This document shows, piece after piece, positions 24,581 to 35,407 of a stretch of 64,000 nucleotides of DNA. This stretch comes from Caenorhabditis elegans (lineage: Eukaryota; Nematoda; Chromadorea; Rhabditida; Rhabditidae). Position numbers and translations under genes: made by a program. The stretch's first letter is position 1; each line of letters begins with the position of its first letter. The stretch is taken from the NCBI RefSeq assembly GCF_000002985.6, contig NC_003284.9:16182001-16246000 (forward strand), given 5' to 3'. The notes beneath the pieces were generated by a model. That model ran no database searches. It had not been told where the DNA came from and saw only the letters and a program-made list of their open reading frames with translations.

Positions 24581-25178
24581 AAAGGTGGGCGGCAATGGTC
24601 GTTCGGCAAATTTTGTTGTAGACAAATTCGGCAAATCGGCAAATTGCCGGTTTGCCGATTTGCCGGAAAATGTTATTTCCTGCAAATTGCCAATTTGCCG
24701 TTTGCACGTGGTGTCAGAGTGTCTCATTTCGGCTTGATCTACGTAGATTTTTCGGACAATAAATTCCCGCATTTTTTGTAGATCAAACCGTGATGGACAG
24801 TATATCACCACGTGCGTTTGCCGGATCTCAATTTGCCGGAAGTATTTAGAGTGATTTTTATAAGACGGATACACTGAAAACTGTATTTTTCTGAACATTT
24901 TTCCCGTTTTCTTCAGATATTTTCATAGAACTTGCTTACTTTGTAAAACAGATGAAGGAAGTTTATAGGATGCGTACAAATTTGCCGATTAAAATTGAAA
25001 TTCCGAAATTTCCAAAAAAATCTGCAAATCCACAGTTTGCCGAAAAGTTTTGGCAACTGCCGTTTTTCCGGCAAATTCAGCAAGTTTGCAATTTGCCGGC
25101 TTTCCGCGTTGCCGGAAATTTCAATTCCGGCAATTTGCCGATTTGCCAATTTGCCGGAAAAAGTGTTTGCCGTTGCCG
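24581..25178. repeat. hAT-type GGTGGGCGGCAA repeat, interrupted
   Basis: It starts with GGTGGGCGGCAATGG, like the element at 11191, and continues as GGCAAATTGCCGG palindromes to about 25178. A complete CACGTG-type repeat is inserted at 24705-24814. Confidence 0.7.
24705..24814. repeat. CACGTG-ended repeat, copy 5, short form
   Basis: A 110-bp version with CACGTGGTGTCAGAGTGTC at the left and ATCACCACGTG at the right. It is flanked on both sides by the 6-mer CGTTTG, a likely target duplication matching the 6-bp size seen at 12474. Confidence 0.8.
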
Positions 25179-26262
25179 TTCGTGTTTTTTCATACAATTT
25201 CTCCCTGATTCTCGCGAAAATGGGAAAGCTTAAAAATGAAAAAAAAAACCTCAAAAATGAAAAGCTGGAACTTTTAAAATGACAAAATTTCATAGTAAAA
25301 CGTTGCAAAAATATATGAAAAGTTCTCGAGTCAACGAGCTGGTAGAACTAAACTTTCTTCTATTTTTAACGTCGTCAATCAATGAAAAAACCTTTTTTAA
25401 AGTTATATGTTTTCTAAGTATTTGAAATATTCATATTCCAACATTGTAGATTTCTTGAAAAGCTGCGCAAACTCAGTTCTTCCCTTATACAGAAAAACTA
25501 TGTTTTGTCGAGACCGTCTAAATTTCACCTCTGGGACATAGGAAACCCTCTCCAAAACTGCATACCATTAAACAAACCTCCAATTTTCCCACCGACGCGT
25601 CGCCCTAAAGGCTCTTTGATTTTTATGAGCTATGGGTCTCGATCGGAATCAATGTTTGCAGTTGCTGTGAACACTTGTTCTTTTTGGCATTTTTTTGGCT
25701 GGCCTAAAATGAGAACAGTTTATCATTTATCTATATCAGTTGCCTTAAAAAAACTGAAATGCGTCCTTAATAATTATAATTATTTGTTCTATTCTATAAT
25801 AGATATATTTTGATGAAATATGCTCAGATGGCAGATCATAGGCTGACTTTGCAAGCATTTTATACAAAGTGGCATTTGATAAGCCATCTGACTATCATCT
25901 AATTCGTATTATCTGCTACTTATTAAAAACTTTATATATATATTCATGCTGAAAAATCAGTGATCAATCATGCTCAAAACATTCGACATAACTTAATTTC
26001 TTTGTGGAATGATTGAGCTTGATGGATCGATGAAAGAGTACACATTTTTCTACAAAACGGTTTCCAAGGGCATCAAGTTACCATAATTTTGATGCACAAC
26101 CTTGAGAAATGTTCCTAGAATTTCCGACAGCACAGTTAGTCCACATTTTTCATTGTGGAAAAAATTGGTCACACCTGTCACACGTTTTAATAAAATATAA
26201 AACGTCTTGAATTGAAAAAAAAATTTTTTTTTTGATTTTTGAATAAAATGGACAAAAAGAAA

Positions 26263-26346
26263 TCCGTCGAACCGGATTCGAACCAGTGACCTAAGGATAC
26301 CTGCTGACTCTACAGTCCTCCGCTCTACCAACTGAGCTATCGACGG
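26263..26346 (-). tRNA. tRNA-Tyr (GUA) with intron, copy 1
   Basis: An 84-base gene on the minus strand. The acceptor stem is CCGTCGA/TCGACGG with discriminator A. Box A is TAGCTCAGTTGG, box B is GGTTCGAATCC, and the anticodon GTA is in ACTGTAG. An 11-base intron (AGTCAGCAGGT) lies one base 3' of the anticodon, leaving a 73-base mature body. A TTTTT pol III stop follows on the minus strand. Confidence 0.97.
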
Positions 26347-26824
26347 CATGGAAACTTGCCGTCAGGAAAGTAGTGATTAGAATAATTGACACATGTTTTC
26401 AGTTGGACGGACAACTGTCTATCGCATGATTGATGATCGAGGTGAAGACAAAAGTGAAGAAGCCGTTTTCAATTTGAAATATTAAAATTAACCGTAAAAT
26501 AAAACGATTAAAAATAATTTACTTCAGCATTTATTTTTTTAGCTCTAAACCACCTTCATGGTAATAGTGTCAAATAAGAAACAAACATGCTTAAATTGCT
26601 AAATGTTTTTATTCAGGACTTCTAACTATTGAAAATGAGGTTTCACTATTTGACCAATAACAATTAAAAGCCATATTATGAGAAAAAGCTCAATTTTTGA
26701 TTATTCGGTCAACCTTAATTGTAAAAACAAATGCAATACAATTTTTTACAAATGTTTATCAACGTTTATTAGGTTGATATTCTGATTTTTAACTCGATTC
26801 CTGCATAACGGAAACAAAAAAAAA

Positions 26825-26908
26825 TCCGTCGAACCGGATTCGAACCAGTGACCTAAGGATACCTGCTGACTCTACAGTCCTCCGCTCTACCAACTGAGCT
26901 ATCGACGG
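26825..26908 (-). tRNA. tRNA-Tyr (GUA) with intron, copy 2
   Basis: Identical in the mature body and intron to the copy at 26263. A run of T follows on the minus strand. The 5' flank shares the block attagaataattgacacatg with copies 1 and 3, so the array arose by duplication of a unit larger than the gene. Confidence 0.97.
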
Positions 26909-27227
26909 CACGGAAAACTACCGTCAAGAAAGCAATGATTAGAATAATTGACACATGCGTTCAGTTGACGGATAATTTCTTTAATGATCGCGTTGAGGAC
27001 TAATCATAATACTAGACGAAAAAATTATAGACGGAGTTTTAGAAAGTAAAAATATAAAACTAAACATTTAACAAACTTTTATTAGGTGCATATAAAACTT
27101 TTTGGAAACTCTTCAGAACTTTTTGAATCTTGAAATATTAAACCTTGAAATATTAAGTTTATCAAAGTTTATTCGATTGATATTCTGATTTTTAACTCGA
27201 TTCCTGCAAAACGGAAACAAAAAGAAA

Positions 27228-27311
27228 TCCGTCGAACCGGATTCGAACCAGTGACCTAAGGATACCTGCTGACTCTACAGTCCTCCGCTCTACCAACTGA
27301 GCTATCGACGG
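27228..27311 (-). tRNA. tRNA-Tyr (GUA) with intron, copy 3
   Basis: Same 84-base gene. The 3' flank on the minus strand contains TTTCTTTTTG, which gives the pol III stop. Flanks are similar to copies 1 and 2, with 'ttctgatttttaactcgattcctgca' shared with copy 2. Confidence 0.97.
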
Positions 27312-27768
27312 CACGGAAAAGTTCCGTCAGGAAAATAGTGATTAGAATAATTGACACATGCCTTCAGTTGGACGGACAATTTCCTGTTGCATTGTCAATG
27401 ATCGCGGGCGAATCATAAGACTACGCGAAAAAATTATACACGTAGTTTTTATAAAGTAGAAATATGAAACTAAACGTATAACAACTTTAATTAGATACAT
27501 ATATGACTTCTCGGAAAAAAGTTAACTTGAAATATTGAGCTTCTGTCTTGAAATCGAAATATGTTTTTTTTTAAGAATTTGTTTATGGGTTTGAAATTAT
27601 TTTCGAAGTCAATTGTTTCAATTAAAAAGTGAGAAATACAAACGCATTATTTGATTTTTTGATGTTAAAACTGTATGTATACGTTTTTCCAAAAGGTTAG
27701 TCACAGTACCGCATTGCTTTTTTTTTCAAACTTTTAACTTCCAAACAACTTAAAAAATGAAAAAGAAA

Positions 27769-27852
27769 TCCGTCGAACCGGATTCGAACCAGTGACCTAA
27801 GGATACCTGCTGACTCTACAGTCCTCCGCTCTACCAACTGAGCTATCGACGG
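27769..27852 (-). tRNA. tRNA-Tyr (GUA) with intron, copy 4
   Basis: Same 84-base gene. The upstream flank (plus side beyond 27852) differs from the other three and is purine-rich. The downstream flank retains the T-rich stop. Confidence 0.97.
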
Positions 27853-28420
27853 CACGACAGAAGGCATGTTGAAGGGAGAGAAGTAGATGCAAGAGAAGAA
27901 GAAACGATGGAAAGTGGTCGGCCGCTGCAGAAGACTGCTCATGTGGACAATTGTAAATGTAAAGGGAGATGGAAATGTTGGAGAGAAGAGAAGAAAAGAA
28001 AGGAGGAGACACCGAGGAAGAATAATTTGCGAAGAAGGTATGTTCAAATATCTAAATTGTAAGAATGCTCAACGTACTGAAAATTTGTATAAACTGTGTT
28101 TGTCAAAACTTCCAAAATCGACGGGAAAATTTGTTCTTAATTTTTTTTAATGTTCCACAAATTAGAAATGTAGAATGTTTCCAAATTGTCATTTGATAAT
28201 GAATTTGTCGTGTTTTTTTTTTTCTGAATCGCAAGTTCTTGTGTAATTGCTGAAAAAATCGAGGTTTTCTGACTCTGGTGAGTTGTTTTCCGAACGAGTT
28301 TTGAAAGACATTATTTTATTACAAAAGTACACATTGAGTTGGAAAAAAAATACACGTTGAACGATAGGCAGAGTCACAAGAAAACAATAAGTGTAATAAT
28401 ACTTGTAAAGTTGAAGAAGA
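27853..28420. other. Intergenic DNA after the tRNA-Tyr array
   Basis: Purine-rich DNA from 27860 to 28040, then AT-rich DNA. Open frames on both strands are low in complexity and I do not support a gene here. The last part is probably the 3' UTR of the minus-strand gene at 28421. Confidence 0.5.
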
Positions 28421-28618
28421 TCAGCAAAGTTTCATGGCTCCGAAGAAGCAGAGAATGGCGATGACAAGAATTCCAACAAAGATGGCGATCTCTTTTCCAG
28501 TAGACGTGTGAGCTGAGGCGTACTGCTCCTGGATGCTTTGAGCAGCTGGCATCTCGACGGCGACCTTCTCAGCCTTTTGGGTCTTGGAGCTCTGGACAAG
28601 TGGGATGATCTTGTTCAT
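28421..28618 (-). CDS. Small single-pass membrane protein, 65 aa
   Basis: A single-exon frame of 65 aa with a hydrophilic N-terminus (MNKIIPLVQSSKTQKAEK) and one C-terminal membrane segment, IAIFVGILVIAILCFFGAM, ending KLC. A pyrimidine-rich acceptor (ttttttcag) ends about 32 bases upstream of the ATG, consistent with trans-splicing or a 5'-UTR intron. The composition is richer in G+C and less repetitive than its flanks, which supports coding. It resembles the 62-aa protein at 35408 in its start (M-x-x-I-x-P-x-V), size and topology. Function is unknown. It is short, but codon use and the membrane segment argue that it is real. Confidence 0.72.
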   Translation of the reverse strand: MNKIIPLVQSSKTQKAEKVAVEMPAAQSIQEQYASAHTSTGKEIAIFVGILVIAILCFFGAMKLC

Positions 28619-28650
28619 GGTTGGTTTGTTGAGTGAGAGGGAGAAAGGTC

Positions 28651-30465
28651 TGAAAAAATGTTATTAGTTAATGGTAAAGGAAGTTAACAAAATAACAAAT
28701 AATTAAACGATTAGTATACTTAGGATGTGAACAAGAGAAATAATTCTAGACTTGGCAATACTAGACGTCTAAACTAGACAATGCCTCAATTCGGCCAAAA
28801 GAAAAGAACAACTAATACAGTGAGAGAAATAATGACACAATGAAGCAATGCATAGTCTGCAGTTGAGTGAGGGGGTCCTCTGAACGCGGCGTTACAGATT
28901 TCTGTGCAATAAAAAAATCGATACCTGGAATCTTGCAAAAATGGGCGAAGAAAGGAGGAGAATAGGTGGATAGGATAAAATGCGCGTAGGATTTCATAAT
29001 GCTATTATGTAGCAAGAGGGACAATGTTTAGGTACAAATGATGAAATTGGAGGTGGCTAGAGCGCGGCGTTACATTCAGTACAAGATAAATAGGCAAAAA
29101 TAACGTTGTCTGAATTTATATCTTTACTTGAAGAAAAAAAAGAATGAAAATAGATTGTGCTAGATCCGCTGACATTGGAAAAAGTTAAGTCAATGTGAAT
29201 AAGAAATTAACCAGATAAATGAATGAGAAACTGCCTGATGGAATAAAGCTCACAAATAAACAACCATCGGCTAGCTAGTAAAAATTACTTATTGAGAAAC
29301 TGCACCACCTGGAATGGGATGAGCGCTCTAAACGCGTCGTAATAGGTTTTTGTGTGATCGATATCTGGAACCCAGCCAAAAAGTGGCAAAGAAGGGGAGA
29401 GAGAGAGGAGACGGGAGAAAATGTACCAAGATGCTCAAACTGCATATCCGAAAAACCGAGAAGGATAATACTTATACCAATCGAAAGATCACATAAAATT
29501 GAAGCGGCGGAATTTTGAACTCTAAAAAAGCCATCTTAGGAATTTTCTCTTATAAATTTTTAATACGAGTTCTAGAAAACGCTGTATAACAGAGGGAGGG
29601 GAAAAATAGGGGAAAAATACGTGTAGGATGTGTTAATTCATTTAAAGTTTCTTAAGATTCAGATTTTTAAGATTCAGAACTACTACGCGATTAGAGAGAA
29701 GAAACAATTTACTCTGGACAACTGAAATTTGATAGTAGCTATTGTATAAGTAACCCATTTTGGCTATGGCTAGTGTTTAAAAAATTGTTTGAAAAAATCA
29801 ATTTGGGTAGAAATAAATAGACAACGTATTGGAATTAAAGGTTTGCCTAATCTTACATGTGTACTAAAATATATAGTTCTGATTGAAAACACTTATCACC
29901 GACTTATCATTGGCCAAAATTGCATAACTGCAGAAGTGTACGTCATTATGCGCAAAACTGCCCGTTTGATGTACCAAGAATGCACCCTACCATCCTACTT
30001 ACCATGGTGTACATGATAGTCGGAATATTGAAAAATACAAATAAAGTTCTTATCTTGAAGCAGTTTTACAATGAAAATTAAAAAATAATTATTAACTAGT
30101 AAAACAGTTTATATTAAAGGAGATCATACCAATATCTACAAAAACAAACAGAAAAAACATTTATAGATGTCGATTTGCAATAAAACGACCATAATTATTG
30201 CGCCGAAAAACCGGGAAGAGGACGATAGGCTGCCCAAATGTGCACTGCTATTGTCCAAAACTCTGCAACAACAATTCTTGTTTGTAGATCTTTTCTCTCG
30301 ATTTCTTACTCTAGAATCTGCTCTAGAATCTGCAAACAATGCAAAACAAGTCAATATTAAACGTAACATTGCAAATTATAAGAACCTACAGTAATAATTC
30401 TCTGGTGAATTTTATTTTCCAAATATCACGCCATTTTTATGAAAGGATTGGTGAATGAATGAATA
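28651..30465. other. Intergenic DNA, no supported gene
   Basis: Two diverged blocks near 28870-28990 and 29310-29430 resemble each other. Each has 'aacgcg-cgt', then ATCGATA-CTGGAA, then a purine-rich GGGAGA stretch. They may be an old tandem duplication. Otherwise the DNA is AT-rich without durable frames. Confidence 0.45.
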
Positions 30466-30468
30466 TAT

Positions 30469-30615
30469 ACAGTACTACCGTACTCCTACAGTACCTCTAT
30501 AGTCTCACTGCAGTACCGCGACACTACTCTGCATTCCGAGAAGTACGAGCTTGCCGCTTGCATTTATCGTTTTCCGCGAGCGGTTATGTAAATTCCAATT
30601 AAGTCATGCTGCAAT
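30469..30615. repeat. Segment duplicated upstream of SINE-like copies
   Basis: About 147 bp starting agtactaccgtactcctaca and including gcttgccgcttgcatttatcg is repeated almost exactly at about 31236-31382, in each case directly before a tRNA-derived element. A third partial copy at 31671-31713 and 31957-31990 is split by a hAT MITE. Confidence 0.85.
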
Positions 30616-30835
30616 GGGGCGTCGATAGCTCAGTTGGTTACAACACTGACTTGCAATCGACAGGTCACGAGTTCAAGTCCGGCCTAGTCCCCCCAGGTTT
30701 GCTCAGCCTGGAGATTGATGAGTATTCATTGGGTTGCCATCAAACCCAATGTCTTATGTCGATGGTGGTGTCGGAAAAAAATCGCATGGTCTATTCTGGA
30801 GTTGGAGCTTAACTCCGCTCCCAAAAAAAAAAAAA
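30616..30835 (+). repeat. tRNA-derived SINE-like element, copy A
   Basis: The 5' part is tRNA-like: GTCGATAGCTCAGTTGGTTA supplies box A and GGTCACGAGTTCAAGTCC a box-B-like segment. A non-tRNA body of about 130 bp follows (AGGTTTGCTCAGCCTGGAGA ... GGAGTTGGAGCTTAACTCC) and the element ends in a 13-base A tract. A tRNA head, unrelated body and A tail together define a SINE. The first 18 bases match the local tRNA-Tyr genes, but the rest diverges. Confidence 0.75.
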
Positions 30836-30915
30836 TTTGCGTTTTCGCGCTTTTTCGTTTTCCTCAAAAACACGACATCGGTGCATTTTTTAATTCTGCA
30901 TTTTTTAATTTTGAA

Positions 30916-31081
30916 GGTCACGAGTTCAAGTCCGGCCTAGTCCCCCCAGGTTTGCTCAGCCTGGAGATTGTTGAGTATTCATTGGGTCTTCCATCAAACC
31001 CAATGTCTTATGTCGATGGACGAAACAAAAATCGAAAGGGCTATTCTAGAGTTGGAGCTTAACTCCACTCCCAAAAAAAAA
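30916..31081 (+). repeat. SINE-like element, copy B, 5'-truncated
   Basis: It begins at the box-B-like segment (ggtcacgagttcaag) and lacks the tRNA 5' half, then follows copy A to a terminal A tract of about 9. The 5' truncation with an intact 3' end fits target-primed reverse transcription. Confidence 0.75.
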
Positions 31082-31382
31082 TTGTTTTTTACGCTTTCGC
31101 GCGTTGTTGTTATTCTTGAAAACTCGGCATTTACGTTTCTCTCGAAAGTAAAATTTCAGTGCACTCTTTAATTCCGATATCTGAAAACCAACATTTAATA
31201 ATACGGAGATATATATCCCACAAATGTTCAAAACTACAGTACTACCGTACTCCTACAGTACCCCTATAGTCTCACTGCAGTACCCCGACACTACTCAACA
31301 TTCTGAGACGTACGAGCTTGCCGCTTGCATTTATCGTTTTCCGCGAGCGGTTATGTAAATTCCAATTAAGTCATGCTGCAAT

Positions 31383-31601
31383 GGGGCGTCGATAGCTCAG
31401 TTGGTTACAACACTGACTTGCAATCGACAGGTCACGAGTTCAAGTCCGGCCTAGTCCCCTCAGGTTTGCTCAGCCTGGAGATTGATGAGTATTCATTGGG
31501 TTGCCATCAAACCCAATGTCTTATGTCGATGGATAAAACAGAAAAACGAAAGGTCTATTCTGGAGTTGGAGATTAACTCCACTCCCAAAAAAAAAAAAAA
31601 A
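31383..31601 (+). repeat. tRNA-derived SINE-like element, copy C
   Basis: Nearly identical to copy A over its whole length, including the tRNA-like head, and ending in an A tract of about 18. The near-identical 5' flank shows that copies A and C arose, at least in part, by local segmental duplication rather than two independent insertions. Confidence 0.75.
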
Positions 31602-31713
31602 TTTTGCGCTTTCGCGCATGTACTTCTCTCCCTTCATTTTTTAAGAAGGCATTGGTGAATGAATGAATATAGTACTACCGTACTCCTACAGTACCCCTAT
31701 AGTCTCACTGCAG

Positions 31714-31956
31714 TAGGGCTGTACAACCGGACGTCCGGTCGTCCGAACCGGACGCACATGCGTCCGGTTGGGGGTAGCTATCCACGACAGCCGACAATTT
31801 CCGAGTTTCGCCACTCACTATAAAATTGCTGATTAAGCATAGTGAGTGGCGAAACTCGGAAATTGTCGGCCGCCGTGGAAACCTACCCCAAAACCGGACG
31901 CAGTGCGTCCGGTGGTGTCAAAATCGTACGACCGGACGCCGATTTGTACAGCCCTA
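31714..31956. mobile_element. hAT-type MITE (CCGGACG family), copy 2
   Basis: The termini are TAGGGCTGTACAACCGG and its inverse TTTGTACAGCCCTA. The exact 8-bp duplication CACTGCAG occurs at 31706-31713 and 31957-31964. The interior is like the element at 22236. The unoccupied target sequence is visible at 30507 and 31273, which confirms the insertion event directly. Confidence 0.93.
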
Positions 31957-32419
31957 CACTGCAGTACCCCGACACTATTCTCCATTCCGAGATGTTCGCT
32001 TGCATTTTTGATTCTGGACAATTGAAATGTATAATTTGTTTAAAATGTAAAGGTTATCGTCTTTAGAGAAATAATTCAAAACATCTCATAGATGACTAAT
32101 GTTATATAATAGTAAAACTTTTCAAAATTTATTTGAATTTTTTTTCAGCCAAAAAGTGCTGAATATTCAGTTTGCTCCTACATATCATAATTTTAGAAGT
32201 CAACTAGAAAAATTGTTTTCTACCGGTGTATTTTATAATTGCATCAAATATTTTGGAGTGATTTATTATGATTTGTAGACATATTTACACTAAACCCTTT
32301 CTGACGATAACCCCATGTATGAAAAAAAAAGCATCGAGTTCCAATAAAGTATTTGTAACAAGAAAAATCAATCAGATTATTTATCACCGTCGCCCATCCC
32401 CAAAAATCAATCGTACTCA

Positions 32420-32638
32420 TCATACAAAAACTAGAATGAATATCAAAACAATAAGTCCAATTATCACTGGGACTGCATTCCAAAGTGATGTGCAGGTTTG
32501 ATTCAAATCACCGTCCGGTTGCTCAAGGGACGTATATTCCGGGGCCACCTGACCAGTGTGATTTCCCACGCTTCCGATAATTGGTGGTGCAGCCATAGCA
32601 TTCATGATCGATTCTGAATTTACACTTGAGATCATCAA
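32420..32638 (-). CDS. Small single-pass membrane protein, 72 aa
   Basis: An open frame of 72 aa (or 61 from the second methionine, MNAMAAPPII). The N-terminal part has an N-glycosylation-like NHT and an NQT site. The C-terminus is a single membrane segment, VPVIIGLIVLIFILVFV. No introns are needed. It has the same size class and topology as the proteins at 28421 and 35408, which lie within 7 kb, though the sequences are not clearly related. Start choice is uncertain and I assign no function. Expression data would be needed to be sure it is a gene. Confidence 0.5.
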   Translation of the reverse strand: MMISSVNSESIMNAMAAPPIIGSVGNHTGQVAPEYTSLEQPDGDLNQTCTSLWNAVPVIIGLIVLIFILVFV

Positions 32639-33340
32639 AAGTAGAGAAGGTGAAAATTAAAGAAAAACAAGTTTCTCTAAATGCCAGATGTGGCGAGGAA
32701 TCTTGGTTGACCAGTGGGACAATAAATAGTACTTCAATTCTTCTTTTTTTTAAATATAATTTTACTATAACTTGTACTGGATGTTCCAGCTGCTAGTAAG
32801 GCTGTAATGCCTATCTTCTGGATCCCAAACAAATAAAATTAAAAAAAAATGGAGCAACAGTTTACAGTTGTTGTAGCGTGACAAATGAAAGCCCGATCCA
32901 TTTAATGCGGTTCCACGCCAATGCCAGTTTACAGATTTCTTTTGTTATTGGCCTATTGATGTGTAAATTAACTGATACAGTCAAAAAACATGCAAAAGAA
33001 AAAATTGTGCTAATTCTGCAAAAATCGGTGGAACAGCCAGAAATTTCATGTTGAAAAATGAAATAGTCGCATCCGAAATGATGTGTTATACCAAATGAAA
33101 AGAACAAATCGAATTATTCGGAATGTGAATAGAAATTGATTCAGAAATGCTTGTAAACCATTGTTTAAAAACACGAAAAATAACTGAAAAATATGTTGAG
33201 AATTTGGTGAACAAAATGGCGATGTATTTAAAGTCTAAATAGTTGTAGATATCAACAACTTGAAATAGAGTATTTACTAAATTTTCCAATTTTAGCTCAA
33301 ATTAGCCAGTTAGCAGTTTTACGAGAAAAAAGCTTCGAGA
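32639..33340. other. Intergenic DNA, no supported gene
   Basis: AT-rich sequence without long frames of good composition. Nothing can be supported up to the repeat at 33341. Confidence 0.5.
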
Positions 33341-33475
33341 AAAGCAGGAGAAGAGACGCAGACTTTTCAACTAATTTCGCATAGTTAAGAGTATGCTGAC
33401 GTCACATTTTTCTGGCGGAAATATTCCCGCATTTTTTGTAGATCACACCGCAATGAGACAGCCTGACACCACGTA
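33341..33475. repeat. CACGTG-type repeat, 3' half only
   Basis: It contains GAGACGCAGACTTTTCAACT, TATGCTGACGTCAC, CCCGCATTTTTTGTAGATCA and the end AGCCTGACACCACGT. The left half of the element is missing or unrecognisable. Confidence 0.7.
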
Positions 33476-33754
33476 CAGTTTAGATTTACAGACTTTGTAT
33501 ACTCATAAAGTATGTGAATATGTATACGCCAGAAATTTCTTAACAAATTATTTGTTTGATCTACATATTGGGCGATACTCTTTCTCCAATTGTTTTCTAG
33601 TTTTTTAATTGTATCTTTAATGTTGTGCTTTATATTATTGAGAAAATATAGTAAGATCGCAATTTTTTTTGCACACTATACAGTTTTTGATCTACCTGGT
33701 AAACTGTACTCAATCCTTCATTTTTTTCTCTGTTTTTATTTCTACAGTTTTATA

Positions 33755-33902
33755 GCAACGTGTGGTGTCAGAGTGCCCCATTTCGGTTTGATCTAAGAAT
33801 TTCGGGTATTTAGACGTTTTTTGATTTTTCATGATTGAGAGTGTGCTGACGTCACATTTTCTGTGCAAAAAACTCTGGCATTTTCTATAGATACCCTTTC
33901 TT
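33755..33902. repeat. CACGTG-type repeat, 5' half, fused to retrotransposon
   Basis: It has GTGTGGTGTCAGAGTGCCCC, TTTCGGTTTGATCTA, GTGCTGACGTCAC and GGCATTTTCTATAGAT, then stops abruptly where the reverse-transcriptase frame begins. The retrotransposon fragment probably inserted into, or recombined with, this repeat. Confidence 0.65.
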
Positions 33903-34748
33903 TTTTTGGTCTATATAAATGACCTTCTTGATCTATTCCCCCCCGATGTTCACGTTATTGCATTTGCCGACGACCTCAAACTTTTCAGCAATAACTATCA
34001 AAGCTTGCGGTCATCTATTAAAATAATTGAAAACTGGTGTAAAATTTGGCAGCTCAAGCTAGCCGAAAATAAAACAAAGGTACTTCATGTTGGTAAGAAA
34101 AACCCAAAATATAAATATTATGTAAACGGACAAAAGATTGAATGTTTTTCTAAAGCCTGTGATCTTGGCATATGGGTCGATGATCAATTAACTTATGAAA
34201 AACACATTCTAGTCAAAGTAAATGCAGCAATGTTTAAATGCCGCCAAATACTCAAAAACTTTCGCTCTCTTAATATGATGTTCTACTTCAAATTATTTAA
34301 TACTTATATTAGACCAATTCTGGAATACGGATGTGAAATTTATCATCCTAAATCTGCTTCCCTGACCAAAAAATTAGAGCAGCCCCTACGTTACTTTTCT
34401 AGGTATGTTTTCAAGAGATGTAAAACTCAACACGATTCATATGAGCACCGCCTCATTCAGTCAAACCAGCAGTCCTTGAAGCACAGACGAGTCTTCCTTA
34501 TATTGAAAACATTCCACAACAAAATAACCGGCAAATATCATTTTCCAAATCAAGCCCTCTATCTTAAAAATTCAAAATCTCCCCGGTTTCCATATCAAAT
34601 GACTGCAATAGGCAAAACAAATAACAACAGTTTTCTCCACACACATCTTACAATATGGAATTTAGTAACAAAACATTTCCCGGTGCCAGTGTCAGGCTAT
34701 ACGTTCTCCAAGCGCATTTCTTGCCTCCCCCTTGAATCTTATGTATGA
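33903..34748 (+). pseudogene. 5'-truncated non-LTR retrotransposon reverse transcriptase
   Basis: An open frame of about 280 codons begins inside the reverse transcriptase domain. The conserved YINDLL is followed by the catalytic AFADDLKLF box near residue 22, the thumb region with [20 protein letters not shown], and [15 protein letters not shown]. The C-terminal region has typical [13 protein letters not shown]. Everything upstream (endonuclease and most of the polymerase) is absent, as expected of abortive target-primed reverse transcription. The remaining frame has no stop or frameshift, so the insertion is relatively young. It resembles LINE elements of the CR1/jockey type. It is not functional as it stands. 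Confidence 0.88.
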
Positions 34749-35381
34749 TCTCATTTCCTCACTCATTTGTACATGATGTCATATTTATTTATTTATTTTT
34801 TTTGTTTTCTCATCAACTTTTCTTGGAAATCAATTGTATCATCTGACCTCGGGCATGTTCCAATCTGGTCACCTTATCATTCACATTTCTTACCTCATCT
34901 CATTTTTATTACTCATCCACGTGTAGCATGAGGAAAAATTCAGTTTACCGGGCTGATAGATCAAACACTAATTTCCTAAAAAATATTGATAATACATTTC
35001 TAGCACAAAAGTAGGAAAGTCCAGTGTACATAGCTCGTAGAACAAAACTGATTTTTTCCAATTTCCAACATACTTTTCTATTCCATTATTTGTAAGCAAC
35101 GTTTCTTGTGAACAGAAAATGTCCCCCATTCTCTGTTGCGCTAGTCTCGATCGATACCATTTTTTATAGATGCGACATTTGTCGTAGTGTGCGTATATGT
35201 CGGTGCAAGGACGCTTTCTTTTTGTTTCCCAGTAAATATGGTCAATTATTTTTTTCACAATGCGCAGTCCTTGTTCATTTGGCTTATCTAACTGATTTTC
35301 AATGCTCTTTTTTATAAAAAATTTATATATTAATTTGAACACTTCAAAATCAAAATTTATTATTAAATTTCCCATTTTCAG
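34749..35381. other. LINE 3' region and intergenic DNA
   Basis: The first 170 bases after the reverse transcriptase stop are probably the retrotransposon 3' UTR, with a TTTATTTATTTATTTTTT tract at 34784-34801. The minus-strand frame at 34968-35405 is long (145 codons) but AT-driven and shows no domain, so I do not call it a gene. An acceptor ATTTTCAG ends at 35381 upstream of the next gene. Confidence 0.5.
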
Positions 35382-35407
35382 ATCTCTCATCATTCCAAGT
35401 TGCAACC

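Larger units (their letters stand above)
22806..26262. other. Gene-poor intergenic DNA before the tRNA cluster
   Basis: No gene can be supported. GGCAAAACGGCA fragments near 22980 and a long GGCAATTTGCC-rich repeat at 24581-25178 account for several of the open frames here. The DNA around 24060-24320 has somewhat coding-like composition, but I found no consistent splice structure. Confidence 0.5.

Noticed and set aside
24353-24898. 181-codon minus-strand frame
   Set aside because: Much of it is a translated GGCAAATTGCC repeat plus the inserted CACGTG element.
34968-35405. 145-codon minus-strand frame
   Set aside because: AT-driven composition, no domain, and it overlaps the upstream region of the plus-strand 62-aa gene. 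No splice or poly(A) support.
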